Notes: generated by a model from the sequence alone, not told the origin. Numbered from the stretch's first letter, positions 9,230 to 19,050 are shown. The stretch is DNA of 64,000 nucleotides from Streptomyces sp. ISL-36 (GCF_018614205.1 NZ_JAGGOS010000030.1:1-64000), one strand, 5' to 3'. Numbers and translations are program-made.

Positions 9230-9895
9230 CTGCGCTTTGCTCGGGCCCTTTGCCGTACCAGGGGCCGCCTGGGCGGGAGCGGGCGCCTCAGCGGGCTGCA
9301 CGCCCAGCTTGGACAGCCGTGCCTGCTGCTCGGTCGACAGCAGCTTCCACGTGGCTGGCTGGGCCTGCCGCTGGAGCCACCGTCCGATGTCGTCGCCGTC
9401 GAACTGCACGCCGGGCTGGATGTCGGGCAGGTGGCCGTCGGCGTCGACGAGGTCGGTGAGGACGCGGTAGTGGCGTTGCCAGTCCAGTGGCCATGGGCAG
9501 TTCCAGTCCGGGGCGATCGCGGTCAACTGCGCCGCGCGCTCTGCGGCCCGTCCCGGGTCCTTGCCCAGACCGTTCTTCTCTTCTGTCCCTTCCGCCGGAG
9601 GTTCGCCAGGTGCTGCCCGATGGGCACCGTCGCCTCGCCCTCGCCCCAGACCGCGTCCTGCCGGGGCGCGAGGTGCCCGGTGGCTCGCCGGTAGGAAGCG
9701 CAGCGCGGCGAGTTTGTTCTCCCAGGCTTCGTCGCCGGGTTCCCATACCATCCCGGTCTCGTCGAGGAGCTCTTTGCGGTGGGGGTCGAGTTCACCTGCG
9801 CGGTGCGCGCGGCGCTGCTGGTGCACCCACCTGCCCAGCGGGTAGTTCTTCGTCACGCCGACTGCGGTCTCGGTGTCGTACGGCGCGGCGTACTG
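9230..9895 (-). pseudogene. Helicase-associated-domain protein fragment, frameshifted
   Basis: Read leftwards from about 9895, the segments AVGVTKNYPLGRWVHQQRR, LDETGMVWEPGDEAW, GHLAPRQDAVWGEGEATVPI, GQHLANLRRKG, PDWNCPWPLDWQRHYRVL and QPGVQFDGDDIGRWLQRQ are the repeated Trp-rich 'helicase associated' modules found at the C-terminus of large Streptomyces helicases. They lie in two frames, with shifts near 9690 and 9560, and the helicase core is missing. It is a 3' remnant. Confidence 0.7.
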
Positions 9896-10281
9896 ATGAT
9901 CTGCGGGTTTTTGTCGGTGGTGGTTCGGCATCGTGATGTCAGTGCAGTGAGTATCGGGCTTCTGCTGCTCAGCCCGTTGTGGGCGGGGAGTCGAGTGGTG
10001 ACACAGACGCCGATCTGGGGCTGACGTTTTTGGTGATGGTGCGGGTCGGTTGGTTGCCGGTCGGTACAGCATGGGTGTGTTGTTGCTGGTCAAGGCCGTG
10101 CGAGTGCTCCAAGGAGAGTCGCGTGTTGAGGGTGGACAGCACCGCCCTTTTTACGGTGTGGGTTTCAGGTTGTCGCGGATGCTTGTTGCGGTGAGGCGGA
10201 GTTGTTCGCCGTTCTGGACGGTGATGAGCGGGAAGAGCGGGCTGTCCGGGGCACGGTCTTTGAGCTGGCCATGGATGCCTG
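9896..10281 (-). other. Remnant interval, including a C-terminal fragment cut by an IS3 element
   Basis: On the minus strand 10281-10151 reads HGQLKDRAPDSPLFPLITVQ, then NGEQLRLTATSIRDNLKPTP and a stop. This looks like the C-terminus of a small protein whose upstream part is cut at the IS3 border (10282). The rest of the interval (9896-10150) shows no supported gene. Confidence 0.35.
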
Positions 10282-10315
10282 CTGAAGTTGCCCCGTGATC
10301 TTGGACACTCGATCT

Positions 10316-11202
10316 CTATGCCGCGAGGGCGTGCTGGTGGCGTTGCCTGGTCTCGGCCGGGGTGAGGTAGCCGAAGGTCTTGTGTTTGCGCAGGCGGCGC
10401 CGGTTGTAGAACGTGTCGATGAAGGCGAAGACCTCGGCGCGGGCGGTGGCCCGGTCGGGCCGGGTGCGGGTACCGATCTCTTCCTTCAGCAGGGCCCAGA
10501 AGCTCTCCGCGGCCGCGTTATCGAAGCATGACCCAGTGCGGCCGCAGCTTTGTCGCAGGCCCAACTCGTCTATTTCGCGGCGGAATTCGGCTGACGTGTA
10601 TTCGCTGCCGCGGTCCGAGTGTGTGATGCATCCAGGCTGCAGGCCGCCGCGGCCGTGGGCCATCTTCAGGGCGTCGACGACGAGGGAGGCGCGGTGGTGG
10701 TCGGCCATGGCGTATCCGACGACCTCGCGGGTGGCCAGGTCAAGCCAGCAGCCGAAGTAGAGCCAGCCCTCGGCTGTGGGGAGGAAGGTGATGTCCCCGA
10801 CGAGCTTCGTGCCCGGCCGCTCGGCGTGAAGTCGCGGCCGATCAGGTCCGGGGCCGGTCTCGCCTTCTTGTCCGGCCGGGTCAGCGAGCGCCGTCGGCGG
10901 CGGTGCACGCCCTGGATACCGTGTTCGCGCATGACGCGGGCGACGCGTTTGCGGTTCACGGCCCGGCCCAGGCGGCGCAGTTCGGCGTGGATGCGTGGGA
11001 CGCCGTATGTGTGGCGGGATGCGACGTGGATGACGGTGATTTCGTGGGCCAGGGCCTCGTCGGCCGCCTTCCGTGCGGCGCGGCTCTTCGCCGCCGCCTG
11101 CCAGGCGTAGAAGGATGAGCGGGCCATGTTCAGCAGCCGGCACAGGAAAGCGACGCCGTGGGTGGTCTTCTCCGCCTCGATGAACGCGTACGTCTCGTTC
11201 AT
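10316..11202 (-). pseudogene. IS3-family orfB transposase, frameshifted
   Basis: From ATG 11202, overlapping the orfA stop as ATGA, the product reads as an IS150/IS3-type OrfB: HTYGVPRIHAELRRLGRAVN, then HGIQGVHRRRRRSLTRPDKK. Near 10822-10827 one base is missing. The catalytic rve part (TKLVGDITFLPTAEGWLYFG, THSDRGSEYTSAEFRREIDE, FDNAAAESFWALLKEE) is in another frame and ends at 10316. The DDE residues are still encoded, but not in a continuous frame. Confidence 0.85.
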
Positions 11203-11498
11203 CGATCGCTCTCCTTCGCAAAGAAGACCGCGGCTTTTCGCAGCACCTCGATCGTCTTGGCCTGCTCGGCATTCTGCTTCCGCAGTCGCTTGAGCTCCTC
11301 ACGCTCGGCACTGGTCAGCTCGCCGGGACGCCCTTCGCCTCGGTCCACCTTCGCCTGGCGGTACCAGCTGCGCAAGGACTCCGGGCTCACCACGAGCTCC
11401 CGGGCGACTTCGGTGACCGTCCGGCCTGTGGAGTCGACAAGCGCGATCGCGTCCCGTTTCAACTCCGCCGTGTACCGCTTCGTGTACTTGCCTCCCAC
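11199..11498 (-). CDS. IS3-family orfA (HTH protein)
   Basis: The 99-residue product has the transposase_8 helix-turn-helix (KYTKRYTAELKRDAIALV, then VTEVARELVVSPESLRSWYR) and a C-terminal leucine-rich coiled coil (EELKRLRKQNAEQAKTIEVL). OrfA binds the terminal repeats and partners OrfB in the family. It appears complete and overlaps orfB by the ATGA tetranucleotide. Confidence 0.85.
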   Translation of the reverse strand: MGGKYTKRYTAELKRDAIALVDSTGRTVTEVARELVVSPESLRSWYRQAKVDRGEGRPGELTSAEREELKRLRKQNAEQAKTIEVLRKAAVFFAKESDR

Positions 11499-11844
11499 CT
11501 GGTGCTACTTCCTCTGGAACCTCATGTCCCAGTCTCCAGGCGTCCACGATCAAGGGGAAGCTTCAGAAAGTGCCGACGGCGGGCTGGCATCCGCTCGCAC
11601 GGGCGACTGCTGGGGCGGATGATCCCCCTGAGGTGACCGGCCCGCCAGCCGGGGGCCTGGGGTCGGCGCCGCCCGGGTCCGATTTCACCCGTTCGGCCTA
11701 CCATCATCCCCTTCGTCGCGGGTCGAAAGCCTTTACTCGAAACCAGGGCTCGGGCCTGTACGGACCCTGGCCCGAGGGGCGGTACGCGTCGCACGCCGAC
11801 GCGGAGCAGGAACCACCTTATGTCTTTTGGTGAAGGAGCCGTAC

Positions 11845-12231
11845 ATGATCAGGAACCTCAGGCTGGCCCTTACCGCCGCGGTGAGCGGTGCTGCGCTGGT
11901 CGCCCAAGCCTTGACCGGCGCCGTCGCCGTCACGGCCGCTCCCAGTCCGAGCCCCTCGCCGGTGTTCAAGATCGGTGAAGGCATTCCGCCGTCGAGCCGG
12001 GCTCTTCCCGCGTGCGGTTCAGGGGTTGCCGGCACCTACGTCCTGCTGTCCCAGGGACGCGCGATCGTCGTCGCCGGCACCGGTCACTTCGTCCAGGCGA
12101 TCCTGAACCCGGGCCAGTCCTACGAAATGGGCGAGGTGCAGGTGCGCTACAACCAGGACAAGAAGAGCGTCACATACAGCCCGCCGGACAAGGGGGGATA
12201 CGTCACCGAGGTCTGCAAGCCCCACACGTGA
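11845..12231 (+). CDS. Small secreted protein
   Basis: From ATG 11845 (ribosome site GAAGGAG) the product is 128 residues. It has a signal peptide (MIRNLRLALTAAVSGAALVA, cleavage likely after the AVTA-A region near residue 32), a short Ser/Pro linker, and a compact domain with two Cys (LPACGSG ... VTEVCKPHT) that probably form a disulfide. The family is not recognised. The DUF4232 gene follows 76 nt downstream on the same strand, so the two may be co-transcribed. Confidence 0.65.
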   Translation: MIRNLRLALTAAVSGAALVAQALTGAVAVTAAPSPSPSPVFKIGEGIPPSSRALPACGSGVAGTYVLLSQGRAIVVAGTGHFVQAILNPGQSYEMGEVQVRYNQDKKSVTYSPPDKGGYVTEVCKPHT

Positions 12232-12307
12232 CAGGACAAACGGGCACAGGCCGCTGTCCCGATATCCAACCGCACTGAGAAGACACCCACGCGCCTGGAG
12301 GCCGAAC

Positions 12308-12856
12308 ATGGTGCACATCCACGCACGCTCGGCGGCCCTCGTCTCCGCCGGCATCCTGACACTCACGGCGACCCCCGCCTCGGCCGCCACTCAGCCCTCG
12401 GCTGTACAGCCGGCTCCCTGCCAAACCAGCAACCTGGCCCTGGACTGGACCGATTCCGGAACGGCCCAACCAGGCGGCAGGGACACCGCAGGACGCCAGG
12501 TGGACACCATTGTGTCGATGAAGAACACCGGATCACGTGCCTGCACGCTGCAGGGCTATCCGGGAGTGACCCTGAAGATGGGCACCGAAACCCAGGGCGT
12601 GATAACCGAGACGTTCTTCCCACAGAAGTCGGAAAAGCCAAAGGTCGTCAAGCTCAACCCGGGGGCCACCGCACGGTTCACAGTGACCTTCCTGTCCGGC
12701 AAGGAGACCGACGACAACATCATCGACCCCCCGATCGTGGCCATCACCCCGCCCGGTAACACCAAGGCCAAGGAGCTGCGCTGGTGGTGGGGACCGGTCC
12801 AACAGCAGGAAGCAGCCACCCATCCGGGCAACTACGTCAGCCCCGTCGTCCGCTGA
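12308..12856 (+). CDS. Secreted DUF4232 domain protein
   Basis: The 182-residue product has a signal peptide (residues 1-26, ending ATPASAA) and a DUF4232 beta-sandwich: CQTSNLALDWTDSG, DTIVSMKNTGSRACTLQGYP, GVTLKMGTETQGVI and the LNPGATARFTVTF strand. DUF4232 proteins are exported or lipoprotein-type envelope proteins of actinobacteria with no defined activity. Start ATG 12308 follows GGAGG. The transcript should end at the strong hairpin at 12921-12952. Confidence 0.8.
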   Translation: MVHIHARSAALVSAGILTLTATPASAATQPSAVQPAPCQTSNLALDWTDSGTAQPGGRDTAGRQVDTIVSMKNTGSRACTLQGYPGVTLKMGTETQGVITETFFPQKSEKPKVVKLNPGATARFTVTFLSGKETDDNIIDPPIVAITPPGNTKAKELRWWWGPVQQQEAATHPGNYVSPVVR

Positions 12857-12920
12857 GACATCCCGCAGGCTTCGTTCCAGGGAAGGGACGTCGCCGGAAG
12901 CGCTGTTCGGTGCGCAAGCG

Positions 12921-12952
12921 GCACCGCCGTACGCGGTCGCGTACGGCGGTGC
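12921..12952. terminator. Bidirectional hairpin between convergent genes
   Basis: GCACCGCCGTACGC (12921-12934) and GCGTACGGCGGTGC (12939-12952) make a perfect 14-bp stem with a GGTC loop, between the convergent DUF4232 and aminopeptidase genes. It has no U-tract, which is usual for Streptomyces. Confidence 0.8.
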
Positions 12953-12987
12953 CGGCGTCCTTGGCGCAGCCGCAGCGCGAGTGCCGG

Positions 12988-14661
12988 TCAGTGGAAGGGG
13001 GTGGTGTCGCCGTCGGCGCAGAGCACCTCGCCGGACGGCGTCTGGCCGTGCAGCAGATAGGCCTCACTTTTCGAGATGCTGCACTGGGTGGGCTCGCCGT
13101 GCCCGTGGCCGTGGATGACGACCAGGCCACGCTGCCCCATCGCCTCGCGCATGGTGCGTGCCCAGTTCAGAGGTGTGGCGTGGTCGAATCGCTGGTTGGT
13201 CAGCAGGATCGGCACCTGGGCACGGTTCCAGGGGCCGGTGTAGCGGGGGGCGGCGGCACGGAAGTCATCCGGCCAATCCCGGCAGTACTTGTTGTTGAGC
13301 GCTTCCCTCGGGCCGAAGAGAGGCGCTTGGGCACGGGCTCGGTGGAACCACTCCAGCCAGGGCCCGTTGTCCTTCGGAAGCGGAGGGGTGTCCAGGCAGT
13401 CCGTGGTCTTCAGCACGTCCACCTCGTTGTCCTTCGACGCTTGGGCGGTGCGCACGGTCGACTGCGAGGAGGCGAAGGTCTCCTCGTAGAGTTCCTGCAG
13501 CTCCCGCGCAACCTTCTGGGCCTCGCTCTCGTCCTCCGCTCGTCCGCCGAAACGCCAGGCAAGGTCGACGAAGCGATCCCACTCCTCCCGGGGTGCGGGG
13601 TCAGGTCGGCGGGTGTCGCGGAGGTGGGCCGCCAGCCTGTCGAACTTCGCGTTGGCGTCGCCGGCGAACGCGCAGTGCTGCGGATCCCTGTCACAGGCGT
13701 ACAGGTGGGCCCTGAGGGCGTATTCCTGGCCCTTGGCGTCGCTGATGCTGTACGTCTCCGTGTCCCTCGCCTGGGTCTTGGCGTCGACGACGCCGTGCAG
13801 GATCATCGAGCGGACTCGGGCGGGGTAGAGGTTGGCGTAGACGGCGCCGATCGTGGTGCCGTAGGACACCCCGAGGTAGCTCAGCTTGCGGTCCCCCACC
13901 GCCTGGCGGAGCCGGTCGAGGTCACGGACGTTGTCGACCGTGGACATGTGGGGCACCAGCCAGCCCGCGTACTTCACACAATTGGCGCCGGACTGATCCT
14001 TTTCCTTCAGCTCCTCGAGCATCTCCCGGTGGTTGCGCGGGCTGGGATTGAAGCCGTCATCGTCGTCCTGTTGAGCACGAGGCGTGGTCGCCGAACAGTT
14101 CAGCGCGGGACGGCTGTGCGCCACACCCCTCGGGTCGTAGGCCACCAGGTCGAAGCGCTGCCTCACGGCTTCGGTGGCATGGCGTTCCCAGTAGCCGACG
14201 GCAGCTGCCTCGATGCCGGAGCCCCCAGGGCCGCCGGGGTTGGTCAGCAGGGAGCCGATACGCTCCTGGGCGTTCTTGGCCGGCAGTTTCGCCACCGCCA
14301 GCTCAAGCGTTTCCTTGCCCGGACGAGCGTGGTCCAGCGGGGTGACCATCGTGCCGCACTGCCAGCCCGGTCGCATCTTCCAGTCCTTGGGGCAGGCGTG
14401 CCAGCGAATACGCGGCGCCGGCCCTCCAGCGCCGCCGGCGAGGCCGGTCTGCTGCGCGCTCGTGCCGCTCCGCTTTTGCGGGGCGTCGTGCTGCGCCGCC
14501 GTGGCCGGTGCCGTCAGCGCCGCAGCGCACGACGCCGACACGGCAAGCGCCGCCGTCCACCACCATCCCCTACGAAGACGCGGTCTTCCCGCTCCCGTAC
14601 GCGTCCCTACTCGTTGCTCCACGTGTCTCCTCGGCTCGCCGCTGATGTGACCGCGTACCAC
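12988..14661 (-). CDS. Secreted tripeptidyl aminopeptidase (alpha/beta hydrolase)
   Basis: The 557-residue product has a long arginine-rich signal peptide (GRPRLRRGWWWTAALAVSAS, cleavage near AATAAQ). The hydrolase body has an oxyanion segment LLTNPGGPGGSG, the nucleophile elbow GVSYGTTIGAVYA (Ser in GVSYG), the acid region LLTNQRFDHATPL and the C-terminal His in the HGHGHGEPTQCS segment. This matches the Streptomyces Tap/SlpD/SlpE family, which removes tripeptides from the N-terminus of extracellular proteins. The C-terminal TAP-like region is complete. The gene is intact, monocistronic and convergent with the DUF4232 gene. Confidence 0.88.
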   Translation of the reverse strand: MVRGHISGEPRRHVEQRVGTRTGAGRPRLRRGWWWTAALAVSASCAAALTAPATAAQHDAPQKRSGTSAQQTGLAGGAGGPAPRIRWHACPKDWKMRPGWQCGTMVTPLDHARPGKETLELAVAKLPAKNAQERIGSLLTNPGGPGGSGIEAAAVGYWERHATEAVRQRFDLVAYDPRGVAHSRPALNCSATTPRAQQDDDDGFNPSPRNHREMLEELKEKDQSGANCVKYAGWLVPHMSTVDNVRDLDRLRQAVGDRKLSYLGVSYGTTIGAVYANLYPARVRSMILHGVVDAKTQARDTETYSISDAKGQEYALRAHLYACDRDPQHCAFAGDANAKFDRLAAHLRDTRRPDPAPREEWDRFVDLAWRFGGRAEDESEAQKVARELQELYEETFASSQSTVRTAQASKDNEVDVLKTTDCLDTPPLPKDNGPWLEWFHRARAQAPLFGPREALNNKYCRDWPDDFRAAAPRYTGPWNRAQVPILLTNQRFDHATPLNWARTMREAMGQRGLVVIHGHGHGEPTQCSISKSEAYLLHGQTPSGEVLCADGDTTPFH

Positions 14662-14670
14662 CCTGAGTGA

Positions 14671-15883
14671 TCAGCCACTAGAGGAATCCCATGACACGAC
14701 CGGCCAAGGACAAGACCACCCGGACAGGCCCGAGCGCCACCCCCCGACGCGACCACATCGTGCCGTCACGAACCCGCGCTCGCAGTCAACAGCGAGAATG
14801 ATCGCCGCAGCGGCCATCCCGGCCGAGACAGCCCCGCAGAAAGCAAACGCGGTAGTCATCTGGCCCAGCCGAACCAGCCACGAAACGCCCGTCGTCAGGT
14901 CCGACGAGGATCCTGGCCCCGCAGCGCCGCTTCGCCACTCCAGGTGAAACGAGCAGGCACCGAAGCAGTTGACCGGTGTGGGAGCCGACCAGCCGCCCGC
15001 TCCCGTCCCGGCCAGACCAGCAGCGTTTGACGCATTACCGCATTCATGGCGGGCAGACACGAGTGGGGCCGCGGTGCCTGCCGCCGGTCCTCCTCGAGTT
15101 CATCGGCCTCGGTCGGCCAGATCTCGGCGCTCACGGCGGATACCCCCCAGCTTCGCCCCACGGCGCGCACGGCCCTGAACGCCACGCTCGCCCCCTGCTG
15201 GTTGGGGAGGAGGCCGGTGTGGCGCGGGGCACTGACATCGCATCAGGCCGCGGCGGGTCGGCTCGGGCTCCGGGCCCGTGCGGGGCGGGGGCGGCGAGCT
15301 GGAGGCGGCTGCCCTTGTTCAGCCGCACCTCGCCGTAGGCTGGATGTGCATCCAGAGCGGCGGGGCAGTCGTGCGATTCCACGGGCTTGAAGTCGTCGCT
15401 CACGATCGCCGACGGACAGCGCCGCACTTGCCGCTTTCGCCCGGCAGAAACTGAACTGGCATCCGTGCGACAAGGGCAAGGCCGGCGGGGAGAGGTCAGG
15501 GGCGAACCTGCCGCCGGGGTGGTAGATGTACTCCTGCTTCTTGTTCACATCTCCGGGGCGGCCGGCGGCTTAGCCGAGGGGTTCCCCGGACTATCCATGC
15601 TCGCCGTTGAGCTGGACGCCATCGGCTTCGAGGTAGGAGAGGGGTTCCTCTGCGTTGGTGACGTGGGGGATGGCGGTGCGGATGCGGTCTTCGAGTCGAT
15701 CCTGGGCGGGCTGTTCCCCAGCCGAGGCGTTCGGCCTTGTGTATCTCGGTGGCACCCCGGATGTTCGGGGTGCCACCTCGTCGTGTCCGGTTGGTCCGGC
15801 CGCAGTAGTCCGAATGGCGGGGGTGGCGCGGGCGGGGTGAGGCTGAGGGGACCGACAAGGGGGGCGACCTCAGGGGACAGCCC
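14671..15883. other. Long intergenic stretch with weak coding fragments
   Basis: No complete gene is supported. On the minus strand 15060-14671 could encode a short protein with one hydrophobic segment (MTTAFAFCGAVSAGMAAAAI), and 15720-15591 reads AGEQPAQDRLEDRIRTAIPH then VTNAEEPLSYLEADGVQLNG as a possible C-terminal fragment. Both are low confidence. A strong hairpin lies at 15748-15777. Confidence 0.4.
15748..15777. terminator. Strong hairpin upstream of the DUF4344 gene
   Basis: GGTGGCACCCCG (15748-15759) pairs perfectly with CGGGGTGCCACC (15766-15777) around GATGTT. It is probably an intrinsic terminator for an upstream or opposite-strand transcript. Confidence 0.65.
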
Positions 15884-16738
15884 ATGTTTCGGAAACGCCA
15901 TGCGGCCGTAGCGGCCGCGCTCGCCGTCACTCTCGTCTCCGCCGGGTGCTCCGCCTCGCAGGAACGTCAGCTGCAGCAGCGTGGCGTGGCCGCCCGGCGG
16001 CAGGGCGACTACACGTTCGTGCCCAGATACACCGAGCCCAGGAAGAACAGGGACCGGCCGGCCGAGCAGCTGCTGCGCGAGAATGGCGTGCTCGAGGAGC
16101 TGAGCGAGTACGGGACCAGCCTGCTGAAGCTGCCGAAGAACATTCCGGTGCTCGGGCAGAGCTGCGGCCAGGTCAACCTCTCCTGGGATGCCGACGGTCA
16201 GCGGATCGTGATGTGCTACGAGATGGTCACGTTCCTGGCGCAGATGTTCGAGGCCGCTGACAAGAAGCTCGACAAGCCCCAGGGCGTCACCCCGAAGCCG
16301 GAGCAGTACGAGAAGCAGGTCATCGGCGCGCTGAACGGCATGTTCTTCCACGAGATGGGCCATGGCGTGATCGACATCTACGACCTGCCCTCGACGGGCC
16401 GCGAAGAGGATGCGGTCGACCAGCTCGCAGCGGTGATCCTGATCGCTGACGGGGACACGGGGCAGGATTACCTGCGGGACATGGCGGCGGCCTTCGCCCT
16501 GCTGGGTGGCGTGGAAGAGGTGTCCATCCCCGCCGATGCGCGCTACTCGGACGAGCACTCCCTCAGCGAGCAGCGCTTCTACAACCTGCTCTGCTACCAG
16601 TACGGCGCCCACCCCGAGAAGTACAGCGACCTGGTTCCCGAGCCGCTCCCGAAGGAGCGCGCCGAGCAATGCCCGGAGGAGTACGACAAGGCGGCGTCCG
16701 CCTGGAGTCGGCTGCTGCAGCCGCACCTGAAGGGTTAG
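15884..16738 (+). CDS. DUF4344 metallopeptidase, lipoprotein
   Basis: The 284-residue product has a lipoprotein signal peptide with lipobox LVSAGC (Cys22), so it should be anchored on the outer face of the membrane. The body carries the zinc motif HEMGHG (about residue 157), with a downstream acidic segment GREEDAVDQLAAVIL supplying further ligands. The two pairs of Cys (SCGQ/MCYE and LLCYQ/QCPEE) probably form disulfides. This matches the DUF4344 neutral zinc metallopeptidase family. Start ATG 15884 is preceded by CAGGGGACAG. It appears intact and monocistronic; its substrate is unknown. Confidence 0.82.
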   Translation: MFRKRHAAVAAALAVTLVSAGCSASQERQLQQRGVAARRQGDYTFVPRYTEPRKNRDRPAEQLLRENGVLEELSEYGTSLLKLPKNIPVLGQSCGQVNLSWDADGQRIVMCYEMVTFLAQMFEAADKKLDKPQGVTPKPEQYEKQVIGALNGMFFHEMGHGVIDIYDLPSTGREEDAVDQLAAVILIADGDTGQDYLRDMAAAFALLGGVEEVSIPADARYSDEHSLSEQRFYNLLCYQYGAHPEKYSDLVPEPLPKERAEQCPEEYDKAASAWSRLLQPHLKG

Positions 16739-16844
16739 CCCGGTACACCAGCGCGACCGTGGCCGAGCAGACCACAAGCCCGGCCGCGGTCTGCGCCGTG
16801 AAGGGCTCGCCGAACCGCAGGGCAGACCGCTGGCCTTGTGCTGT

Positions 16845-17756
16845 TCAGGTGGTGTTTTGTGGTGCGCCGCGGGGGATGCCACGTCGCTGTGCCAGGAGGG
16901 GGACGACGATTGCGGCCACGGCCGGGATGGCGAGGTTGCGGATGGCGTCGACGACGTCCGGGGCGTCGGTGAACCATACGGCTGCGACCGAGTTCGACCA
17001 GTTCCACGCGCCGTGGAAGGCGCACGCCCCCCACAGGTTGCCCGCCATCAGGACGTAGCCGACCAGGAACAGCGCCACGAGGAAGTCGCTGATCAGCGCG
17101 ATGGGGTCTTGCTGGACCAGGAAGTGGGCAGCAGAGAATGTCACGGCCTGGATGACGACCGCAGCACTCAGGCCCCAGCGCAGGCCGATGGACTGGGAGA
17201 GAAACCCGCGGAAGACGACCTCTTCGGAGCCGCCCTGCAGCGTCCACCCGAGGACCATCACCGCCAGCCCGCCGATGATGGAGGGCCAGGTGGCCGGAAG
17301 GTCTTCGGCCGTCGTGGCCCCCCAGCCGCAGATGCGGGCGACGGCGAGCGGAGCGAGGTTGAGCACCACGGCCAGCAGGAACCCAGCCGCGAACGTACGC
17401 ACCGGCCGGGGCCCGAAGAACCCCACCGTCCACAAGGCACGCTGTTCGTATCGGCGCAGCCACAGCCACAGCAGCCCGACGATGCCAGCGACGATGACGC
17501 CCAGGTACAGGGCATGACGAGGGGCGCTGCTCAGTGTGGACACGCCGTCCCAGTCGAGCGGCGCCAGGGCATCGCCGACCGGGTCGCTGAGGACAACAAA
17601 CGGCACGAGCCCGACCGACATCGCGACCACGATCGCCAACAGCGGATGTGTGATCCGCCTGCCGCGAGTGGCTGGCTCCCATGCCGTCGGCACCCTCGCT
17701 TCCGAAGGGCCACCCGCGCCGGCGTCACTCCCGTCCCGTTCCGTCATGGAGGGCAT
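16845..17756 (-). CDS. CPBP-family intramembrane glutamic protease (CAAX-like)
   Basis: The 303-residue protein has about eight hydrophobic segments and the three ABI/CPBP motifs in order: EEVVFRGFL (EExxxR, about residue 178), FSAAHFLV (FxxxH) and CAFHGAWNW (HxxxN/B). In the family these form the catalytic site inside the membrane; actinobacterial members are linked to peptide export, self-immunity or unknown processing. The N-terminus is Gly/Ala/Arg-rich and cytosolic. The start codon lies 38 bp from the left end of an IS3 element, so its promoter may have been altered by that insertion. Confidence 0.85.
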   Translation of the reverse strand: MPSMTERDGSDAGAGGPSEARVPTAWEPATRGRRITHPLLAIVVAMSVGLVPFVVLSDPVGDALAPLDWDGVSTLSSAPRHALYLGVIVAGIVGLLWLWLRRYEQRALWTVGFFGPRPVRTFAAGFLLAVVLNLAPLAVARICGWGATTAEDLPATWPSIIGGLAVMVLGWTLQGGSEEVVFRGFLSQSIGLRWGLSAAVVIQAVTFSAAHFLVQQDPIALISDFLVALFLVGYVLMAGNLWGACAFHGAWNWSNSVAAVWFTDAPDVVDAIRNLAIPAVAAIVVPLLAQRRGIPRGAPQNTT

Positions 17757-17824
17757 GCTAGCGATTCCGACCGCTCAGCGAGCTCCTGGACTCTGAGGTT
17801 CCCCCGCTGCGCGGGAGTGGCTGA

Positions 17825-18745
17825 CTAGCTGGTCAGGGCGGGTTGGCGTGGTTTCAGGTTCACTGGTTCGGTGGCTGCCTGGCTGGCGTAGTGCTTCTCT
17901 TCGAACTCGATGGGGCTGAGGTGGCCGAGGCGCTTCTGGATACGGCGGGGGTTGTAGAAGCCGTCGATGTACTCGAAGAGCGCGAGGTTGGCCTCGGCTC
18001 TGGTGTCGAAGGTCCTTCCGCGGATGCACTCCGCCTTGATCAGCATCCACAGGTTCTCCGCCAGGGCATTGTCATAGGAGTCGCCGACCGAGCCCATGGA
18101 CGCCTGGATACCCGCTCTGAGCAGGCGTGTTGTGAGCTTGATAGACGTGTATTGCGTGCCGTGGTCGGCGTGGTGGACGAGTTCGCCGGGGGCGACCTCG
18201 GGGCTGGCCAGCGCGCACTCCAGCGAGGTGAGGACCAGGTCGGCGTCCGCGCGGGCAGAGGTCTCCCAGGCCACGACTCTGCGGGAGAAGGCATCGCGGA
18301 TCGCCGACAGCCACAGTGGTCCCTCCAGAGTGGGGATCATGGTCAGGTCGGTAACCCACAGCCGGTTCGGCGCGCGTGCCGTGAAGTCGCGTTGCACCAG
18401 GTCAGGGGCGAGTTCGGCGTCTGGATCGCGGCGGGTGAAGCCCTTGCTCCTACGGGGGCTGATCCCAGCGAGGCCGGCCTGGCGCATGAGCCGTTCGACC
18501 CGTTTGCGGCCGACGTGGACGCCCTCGCGTTTCAGGACGGCATGGATCCTGGGCGATCCGTAGATGCCGCCGGAGTCCTGGTGGATCTGCCGGATCTGTC
18601 CTGTCAGTTCGGTGTCCTGGCGGATCCGTTCGCAGGGGGCCTTCTCGGCCTGGCGCCAGCGGTAGTAGGTGGAGGACGGGATGTGCAGTTCCCGCAGGAC
18701 GGGCTCGACCCCCAGGTGCGGGTGTTCGTCGAGGAGCGCGGTCAC
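17825..18745 (-). CDS. IS3-family orfB transposase
   Basis: The 306-residue product has an N-terminal HTH_21 region (YYRWRQAEKAPCERIRQD, GIYGSPRIHAVLKREGVHVG) and the rve catalytic core with all three acidic motifs: WVTDLTMIPT, VHHADHGTQYTS and DNALAENLWMLIKAE. It starts at GTG 18745, which overlaps the orfA stop by GTGA. A T-rich slippery stretch (TTTTTTC on the coding strand, near 18777-18783) near the end of orfA could allow a -1 frameshifted OrfAB fusion, as in other IS3 elements. Confidence 0.9.
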   Translation of the reverse strand: MTALLDEHPHLGVEPVLRELHIPSSTYYRWRQAEKAPCERIRQDTELTGQIRQIHQDSGGIYGSPRIHAVLKREGVHVGRKRVERLMRQAGLAGISPRRSKGFTRRDPDAELAPDLVQRDFTARAPNRLWVTDLTMIPTLEGPLWLSAIRDAFSRRVVAWETSARADADLVLTSLECALASPEVAPGELVHHADHGTQYTSIKLTTRLLRAGIQASMGSVGDSYDNALAENLWMLIKAECIRGRTFDTRAEANLALFEYIDGFYNPRRIQKRLGHLSPIEFEEKHYASQAATEPVNLKPRQPALTS

Positions 18746-19050
18746 CTGGGCCGGGTCGGGTCGAGCTGCGCGGCGAAAAAAGCCGAGGCCGTCCGCAGGG
18801 CCTCGTTCGCCCGGCGCAGTTCCCGCACCTCGCGCCGCAGCTGGGCGAGCTCTTCCTTCTCCTCGGTGGTGAGCAGGTCATCACGCTCGCCGGCGTCGGC
18901 CTCGGCCTGCCGGATCCAGTTGCGCAGGGCTTCGTGATGCACGCCGAGATCCTCGGCCATGCGACGGATCACGGGCTTCGGCTCGGCAGTCCGGTACATC
19001 CGCACCGCACGCTCACGCAACTCCAGCGGGTACTTCCTCGGGGCAGGCAT
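18742..19050 (-). CDS. IS3-family orfA (HTH protein)
   Basis: From ATG 19050 the product is 102 residues: transposase_8 HTH (PRKYPLELRERAVRMYRTAE, then RMAEDLGVHHEALRNWIRQA) followed by a coiled coil (EEKEELAQLRREVRELRRAN). A longer in-frame start at 19104 is possible but lacks support. It is translationally coupled to orfB. Confidence 0.88.
   Translation of the reverse strand: MPAPRKYPLELRERAVRMYRTAEPKPVIRRMAEDLGVHHEALRNWIRQAEADAGERDDLLTTEEKEELAQLRREVRELRRANEALRTASAFFAAQLDPTRPR

Larger units (their letters stand above)
10282..11566 (-). mobile_element. IS3-family element A (defective)
   Basis: The imperfect terminal inverted repeats start CTGAAGTTGCCCC at 10282 and, read inward from the other end at 11566, CTGAAGCTTCCCC; the similarity extends over about 26 bp. 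The element is about 1285 bp long with orfA and orfB on the minus strand. No clear target duplication was seen. orfB carries a frameshift. Confidence 0.8.

Noticed and set aside
12784..14670. 628-residue plus-strand frame over the aminopeptidase
   Set aside because: Shadow of the secreted tripeptidyl aminopeptidase.
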